Assembly: GCF_000219625.1 (NCBI RefSeq)
Contig: NC_018215.1
Location: 1,054,001-1,118,000, forward strand
DNA: 64,000 nucleotides
Direction of reading: 5' to 3'
DNA from: Zymoseptoria tritici IPO323
Taxonomy: Eukaryota; Ascomycota; Dothideomycetes; Mycosphaerellales; Mycosphaerellaceae
Part shown: in pieces, positions 59,581 through 64,000 of the stretch
Numbering within the stretch: position 1 is the first letter of the stretch
Layout: every line of letters begins with the position of its first letter
Notes under the pieces: model-generated
The model's database searches: none
What the model saw: the letters and a program-made list of their open reading frames with translations, nothing else
Told to the model about the DNA's origin: nothing
Position numbers and translations under genes: made by a program

Positions 59581-59629
59581 TAGCTGAGGCTATAAATAAA
59601 AATAAGTGAGGCTATAATTAACAACGGGG
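59581..59629. repeat. MULE right terminal inverted repeat
   Basis: Inverted copy of 41258-41306 with three TA-for-CA differences. Confidence 0.9.
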
Positions 59630-59637
59630 CTTATATT
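59630..59637. repeat. right target-site duplication of the MULE
   Basis: CTTATATT, imperfect copy of CTCATATC at 41250-41257. Confidence 0.6.
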
Positions 59638-59694
59638 ATGGAGTGATAGTAAAATCACCGACACGAGCCAGGACAAGGGGCGTGTTACTAAAAT

Positions 59695-60023
59695 GGGCGG
59701 TTCTTAGAATGAGGCAGATCCGGATAGCTCGTATTTAAAGTCCGTAGAAGTAGGGTAGACGTCGGTCGGATTTCTCTGAGTCCCTTCGAATTCGTTATTT
59801 TTGAACATACGAGAACTCTGCACATTTTGTCCGGGAAAACGGAGAGAGGCTCTGTTCGTATAGACAGATAAGAATGCTCTGCATATGTTTTAGGAAAGTG
59901 TTTCTATCGCATTGTTTATACAGAACGATTGCAAAGGACACACAAATTAGGTTGCGGGCATTCCCGCGGCTACAAATTGCGATTCTTAGTAATCTGGATC
60001 TGCCTCATTCTAAGAATCGCCCC
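59695..60023. mobile_element. non-autonomous inverted-repeat element (MITE-1)
   Basis: 329 bp with ~31-bp terminal inverted repeats (GGGCGGTTCTTAGAATGAGG… at the left; its complement …CCTCATTCTAAGAATCGCCCC at the right; two substitutions and one single-base length difference). AAAAT flanks both ends (59690-59694 and 60024-60028), a candidate 5-bp TSD. No coding capacity. It retains normal CpA/TpG, so it is not RIP-saturated; below-threshold length could explain that. Superfamily not assigned. Confidence 0.75.
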
Positions 60024-60084
60024 AAAATGTGAGGGCCAAATCTATTCATCGGCCGAGATCTCAGCGTCACAGTGTGCTCTCTTG

Positions 60085-60720
60085 GTCACACATGGACAAA
60101 GACATTCTACAATATAGCCATGGAATGGGCCAGCCGGACGTACCGACTTTCAAAAAGCACAGAGGACGAGAACCTAGTGTCTGTCGCCCTTGGAGACAAT
60201 AGCATTGTGATGACGGCATCGATTCATCGGGACGTCTCCCCCTGATGAGCGTCCCAAGACGACAGGGAGCAAGTGAGATGACATCCAAGGTCGCTCCTGA
60301 TGAGCCCTCAACCCACTGCTCACCAATGTATCGCGGTCGACGAAGCAGTTGTGAGCGTGCATCTAAACAGCAAAATCTCATGTCTAATCGTTCTCTCCTT
60401 TCTCTGTTCCAACGATTCGATGAGACATCCATCCCACGAGAAAAGGAAAACAGATCGTCGTCGTCGCCGCCGTTGTGCGCAAAAGAGATCGCCCGATCTG
60501 GAGGTGTCAGACGTCGAACCATCTGACCGACTGGGATCGTGGTGTTTTCACAGACCCCGGACCGGAGGTCATACGATGGGACTTCACAACTCCCATTCGA
60601 CAAGGAGTCGACGAAATGACTGCCCAGGGCGCCCCTGATGAATCCTCAAACCTGTTGGTCACCTCGCCGATGGAAGACGAAGTAGTCAGTCGTGTATATG
60701 AGTAGCATCTCCCACTTCCC
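60085..60720 (+). pseudogene. unresolved coding-like segment with an internal diverged duplication
   Basis: A frame around 60,100-60,243 (…SKSTEDENLVSVALGDNS…, stop TGA) looks protein-like. Two segments, about 60,250-60,345 and 60,585-60,680, resemble one another (VPRRQGASEMTSKVAPDEPS versus TPIRQGVDEMTAQGAPDESS), separated by about 335 bp. No full-length frame connects them and I recognise no family. It could be a decayed repeat-containing gene or part of an unannotated repeat. Confidence 0.25.
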
Positions 60721-60899
60721 ATCTTTGTTCTTCTTTCTGCTTCCTTCAACAACAAGTGACCCTCACTCCAGCAAGCAAACACTCAAACTTGCAACATCTT
60801 TGTCGTTGACTCTCGCACCTTCAGCTACACCCACGATCCCTCGCGACACCGTCACTTCAACACTTGTCTCCGGCCCAGTCCTCGCTCCCAGCAACAAAC

Positions 60900-61158
60900 A
60901 TGCAGTTCACCACTTTCGTCGCCCTCGCCCTCGCCACCGCCACCGCAGTGATGGCCTTCGACGGGCAGTGCGCTGGGAAGAAGATCGGTGATGGTTGCAC
61001 CCCGTATGTGTGCACCGGCCCGGGCAGACCTCCAGGGTCGTGCGCCTACCCGCACTCCTGTCAAATGTGCGTATACTCCCGTCGCACGATATGATGAGTC
61101 TCGCCCTTTGTACTGACAACTCCCAAGCAACGGCAAAGGGTCGGTCGTGTGCCAGTAG
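60900..61158 (+). CDS. small secreted cysteine-rich protein (SSP-3), two exons
   Basis: Exons 60900-61066 and 61128-61158 join in phase 2 to 65 residues; the intron (61067-61127, GTGCGT…CTGAC…CCCAAG) must be removed, because read-through yields an eight-residue alternative tail. Residues 1-19 are a strong signal peptide (MQFTTFVALALATATAVMA). The 46-residue mature protein has six cysteines (DGQC, DGC, YVC, GSC, HSC, VVC), Gly/Pro-rich loops and no other domain. Size and cysteine density are like those of fungal effectors, antifungal peptides or other secreted defence-type proteins. It lies about 1.3 kb from the MULE end and 0.7 kb from the second MITE. I do not recognise the family. Confidence 0.68.
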
Positions 61159-61291
61159 GCTGCTCCCAGGAGAGCTGCCTCGGGTCGACTTCTGGTCGGA
61201 AGACTTTCGCCCTCTGGACATCGCCCTCGGGATGGCATCGGACAGTGGTGGAGGGTGAGACAAGCTTACTGGATGCGTGGTGGGAACAGGA

Positions 61292-61693
61292 TCATTCATG
61301 GGGCTTTTGATCTGGGCTTGGTGTTTTGAGACGGTTGCGACGGCGGAGGTAATGTGAAAGGAGGAGAGAAAAGAGGTGAAGTGAGATGGATTGAATTACC
61401 CTTCTTGAAGCAGTCTTGACTTTGTGTGCCGGTTCACGTCTGCCATGCGAACAAGTTTGGCGAGGAGTACGGAGCAGTCTTGAGTGCCTCGTATCGATTT
61501 GTTCTCTTCGACTTCCTGGTGTCTTCGCTTTGTTTGCCCCATCCTTTGCCATAGTGTGGAACTTTACTCCAAGAGCAACCGCCCCACCAGCGATGACCAC
61601 TGCCAGGGCACATGCGACGGCAGCAGCAATGTGGTATGGCAAATGCTGGGTGAACGCATAGTAAGTTGATTTGGAATACTCTTGGCTGTCCAT
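61292..61693 (-). CDS. possible single-pass membrane protein
   Basis: From the ATG at 61693 (MDSQEYSKSTYYAF) the frame runs to 61292 and has one strong hydrophobic span (HIAAAVACALAVVIAGGAVAL), followed by a basic, Arg-rich tail that may be spurious beyond an intron. The frame is also open upstream to 61798. No family recognised, and gene status is uncertain. Confidence 0.3.
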   Translation of the reverse strand: MDSQEYSKSTYYAFTQHLPYHIAAAVACALAVVIAGGAVALGVKFHTMAKDGANKAKTPGSRREQIDTRHSRLLRTPRQTCSHGRREPAHKVKTASRRVIQSISLHLFSLLLSHYLRRRNRLKTPSPDQKPHE

Positions 61694-61884
61694 CTTCGGG
61701 AAGCGCTGACTCGATACTCCTTTTGCAGCCTGAGCGTCGGCTACACTTATTGGTAGACGGGATCGGGCGGACGAAAGTACGATGCACCAGCCTGTCATAG
61801 GGCTGTCAGCTGTGAACTTTTTAGCGCAGTAGGGAAGCTTAGGGAGGAGAGAGGTAAAGTCAAGTCAGCCTGCCAGGAATGTCA

Positions 61885-61892
61885 TCTTAAAG
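61885..61892. repeat. TSD TCTTAAAG, left copy
   Basis: Perfect 8-bp match to 62202-62209. Confidence 0.88.
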
Positions 61893-62201
61893 GGGACCTC
61901 ATATTTGGCGGGAGCATTTCTCATATTTGGCGGGAGGCCCCACTAAAATCCAACAATCGTCACCGAAACGACTATTTCGACAACGACGATAGCATGTTAG
62001 CCCTGCGGACCGCCTCGAGTGCTCGCGCGCATCGGAGGGCAAGCCTCCTGCGCTCGCACGTCGGCTCCTTGCTTTTTAACATAGTTGCGTAGGCCTTTGC
62101 AACGTATTTAGCATCCAAGTCAAAACAGCGATTCTGCCAGAGTAAATTTGTATATGTCGCCCGCCAAATACGAGAAAGCCTCCCGCCAAATATGAGGTCC
62201 C
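61893..62201. mobile_element. hAT-type MITE (MITE-2)
   Basis: 309 bp with 42-bp terminal inverted repeats (61893-61934 and 62160-62201) and a perfect 8-bp TSD, TCTTAAAG, the TSD length of hAT transposons. Each terminal repeat contains the motif ATATTTGGCGGG twice (once as GTATTTGGCGGG), so four copies surround the centre: possibly sub-terminal transposase-binding sites. No coding capacity, and no RIP signature. Confidence 0.85.
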
Positions 62202-62209
62202 TCTTAAAG
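62202..62209. repeat. TSD TCTTAAAG, right copy
   Basis: Perfect match to 61885-61892. Confidence 0.88.
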
Positions 62210-62224
62210 AGTCTCGGTGCTCAC

Positions 62225-62269
62225 CAGAGCCATGGCGGCGGCGAGGATAGCAAGGAATTGGAGTAACAT
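62225..62269 (-). CDS. candidate signal-peptide exon
   Basis: On the minus strand an ATG at 62269 begins MLLQFLAILAAAMAL and is followed directly by a good donor, GTGAGC. This is the layout of a first exon of a small secreted protein. Downstream on the minus strand lies MITE-2 and then an ideal branch/acceptor pair (AGCTGAC…ATGACAG, near 61,800-61,815). I could not confirm a second exon, so the gene may be broken by the MITE or not be a gene. Confidence 0.25.
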
Positions 62270-62984
62270 TCTCGGTTGTCGAAATGCAAGTCTGTCGGAT
62301 TTGTTATCGGGAGGTGGATTCGGATACGAGGTAGCCGGGCATACTTGAGCTTTGCAGCGGTGGTGATGAGCAGGCAAGTAGCGGTCGTATGTCTCAGACG
62401 CGAGCGCGGTGAGGTTGCGAGAGATTAGATGAAAGGAAGAGGCGGAGATGCGGAACAGGAACTCCTCTGTTTGAGTACGGATGTGAGGGAGAAATATCGA
62501 CAAAGCATGCCAGAAGCCCATCCTCTTCATCCTGGCTGATGAGGACCCCATGATTATGCTCCACACCATACAAGCAACGGTGTTCACTGTCAAAACGCCA
62601 ATCGACGCCCTGTTCAAGCAAGAATCGACCGGGTTCCCGAGGTCATGTTGGCGCGGCAATGCTCATGGCGCGGACGCTGAATTCCTGTTTGCACGTGGGC
62701 GGCTGAAGTGTAGGGCTTCAATCAAGCTCACCACTACTCTGCCATCCGTCCTTAGGTACTTCAGTCACCCAAGCCGCGGTGGAGCGCCTCACTCCGGTCG
62801 TTCGTGGTGCTCCTCTCCTTCTTGATCTTCCTTCTCTTCAAACCTGTTCCGCAGAACTTCTCGTGAGAATTGCTGGCCATTCTCGTCGTCATCGATTCCT
62901 CGACTGTCTTTGCTGCTTTTCCTCCTTCATCATGTAGGTCTTCGCTGCAGCCTCTCTCGTCAAACAGTCTCGTTCGTCTCCACG

Positions 62985-63665
62985 TCAAACAGTCTCATTC
63001 GCCTCCACGTCAAAACGTGTACTGCCCTTCTCCAGCTCGCCTGCTTCTGTCTCCAATTCACCTTCTTTCTTCTTTTCAGACGATGCCATCACCTCCCTCG
63101 TCGAACATTCCCTCTCCTCTCTTTCCCGACGAGCCTTCCTATCCGCACATGACGGCGGCAACCAACCCGACTTCCTCCACTCCGCATTTGGAAAAATCCC
63201 ACTCGCCCAAATCAAGGCGAAAATGTGGAACATGAACATCACGACGACGAACACCAGCGTGGCGAAATCCCAGAACTCAGCGTCCTCGCCCTTGCGAAAG
63301 TGGCGGATTCAGGTGAGCATGGCTTCGCGATGGCATGGCCACGTGTCCCGCCTCCCGGTAAGCTCTTCCATCTGCGCGCAGGTATTTGGCACGAATTGTG
63401 GGAATAGTGTCAGCTCCGTTCCGTTGGTGTAGGGAATAGGTACACGGAGGCCGGAGTGCATGAGGAAGTTGACGAAGAACGTGATTATGTAGAATATCGT
63501 TGGCTCAGTTCTCAGAAGGATACGTGTGAGGCGCGAGTTCATATCGTTGTAGACAATGAGGATGATTGGGAGGATGATTGAGAGGATGCCGCTGAGTATG
63601 TATTGCCAATTCCAGACTTGGAAGAGGATGTAAGCGGGCCAGGTGGTTAGGAGAGTTGATTGCAT
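62985..63665 (-). CDS. hypothetical multi-pass membrane protein with one in-frame TGA
   Basis: A single minus-strand frame from the ATG at 63665 to 62985 is broken only by TGA at 63306-63308. Strong membrane segments lie on both sides: YILSGILSIILPIILIVYN and TIFYIITFFVNFLMHSGL before it, TLVFVVVMFMFHIFALIWA after it. Either an intron removes the stop (a phase-0 solution exists with donor GTGCCA and acceptor CGCAAG, 102 bp, but the donor is poor) or the gene carries a nonsense mutation. The C-terminus is charged (Glu/Lys-rich). No family recognised. Confidence 0.42.
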
Positions 63666-64000
63666 CTCTGGTATATCGGTGACGGTCCTGATTGAAGAGT
63701 AGTCGTCGGTGGGTCCGAGGCAGCGATGATCGAGTGGTCAACGGCAGATTGAGGAATGTTGGAGTTGTCGGAGTTCGCAAAAATCCGGTAAAGGAGTACA
63801 CATGTGTGAAGGTCGCCTTTTAATGGCAGGCCGAGAATTGACTTTTATCTTGGTATACTTAGGTAGCAGTGCAATGAGCTGTGTGCCATGGTAAGCTTGT
63901 GTAGGACCAATGGCATTGATGATAGTATGACGGCCTGCGTACCATACTGGACCTGATGAGTAAGGTTCCAGATGTACAACCCAGCGATCGAGGGCAGAAG
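63666..64000. other. right edge, no feature seen
   Basis: Promoter-side flank of the membrane-protein frame. No gene, repeat or RNA recognised. Confidence 0.35.

Larger units (their letters stand above)
41258..59629 (+). mobile_element. Hop-like Mutator (MULE) DNA transposon, interrupted and RIP-inactivated
   Basis: The ends are 49-bp terminal inverted repeats (41258-41306 and 59581-59629) differing at only three positions, each CA in one arm and TA in the other. Removing the inserted chromovirus (42372-56514 plus one TSD) and the LINE piece (58199-58981 plus one TSD) leaves about 3.4 kb, close to the size I recall for the fungal Hop element. The transposase gene runs left to right and is split by the insertion at 42371/56520. 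It is the oldest layer of the nest because everything else is inside it. Confidence 0.85.

Noticed and set aside
61292..61420. C-terminal half of the minus frame at 61292-61693 as a folded domain
   Set aside because: Arg/Ser-rich with no pattern; probably intron or 3' flank read through.

Overview
The window reads as nuclear DNA of a filamentous ascomycete (Pezizomycotina; Dothideomycetes is my best guess, by inference only). The evidence is many short introns of about 50-130 bp with GTRNGT donors and CTRAC-type branch sites, a fungal rhodopsin-type membrane protein, small secreted cysteine-rich proteins, and an island of transposons carrying heavy repeat-induced point mutation (RIP). Nothing bacterial or organellar was seen.

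Left arm (1-41,249): ordinary gene-rich DNA. In order it holds two related small secreted Cys-rich genes (727-1118 and 1769-2156, +), a proline/coiled-coil membrane protein (3026-4609, -), a DUF1772 membrane protein (5831-6535, -), a fungal rhodopsin-domain protein (7099-8666, -), an APC-family amino-acid/amine permease (10866-12734, +), a glutathione S-transferase (12830-13706, -), an EFM7/NNT1-type methyltransferase (14013-14973, +), a large TPR-like unknown (15270-18542, +), a mitochondrial acyl-CoA dehydrogenase (18734-20118, -), the COMPASS subunit SWD1 (20771-22219, -) divergent from RPB1 (23104-28610, +), THG1 (29611-30459, +), a small membrane protein (30780-31304, -), a fibronectin-III/coiled-coil protein (32319-35937, -) divergent from the lipin-type phosphatidate phosphatase PAH1 (37170-39923, +). 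I worked out splice structures for most spliced genes; each preserves the reading frame.

Transposon island (41,250-59,637): a four-element nest. A Hop-like Mutator (MULE) transposon with 49-bp terminal inverted repeats was interrupted by a 14.1-kb Ty3/gypsy chromovirus (identical 174-bp-long LTRs, TSD GTATG). That copy was itself interrupted inside its integrase by a second, oppositely oriented chromovirus (215-bp LTRs, TSD GACAC). A 5'-truncated LINE tail with a 13-bp TSD sits in the MULE 3' part. All but the LINE piece are saturated with CpA->TpA / TpG->TpA changes, so the reading frames carry TAG/TAA stops and zinc-ligand Cys/His codons have become Tyr. The inner chromovirus also carries an antisense, apparently intron-containing ORF between pol and its 3' LTR.

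Right arm (59,638-64,000): two short non-autonomous inverted-repeat elements (59,695-60,023 with 5-bp TSD; 61,893-62,201 with 8-bp TSD), a third small secreted Cys-rich gene between them (60,900-61,158, +), and weakly supported membrane-protein genes. The combination of RIP-silenced island, MITEs and a secreted Cys-rich gene resembles the repeat-associated compartments in which fungal effector genes are often found; that link is inference.
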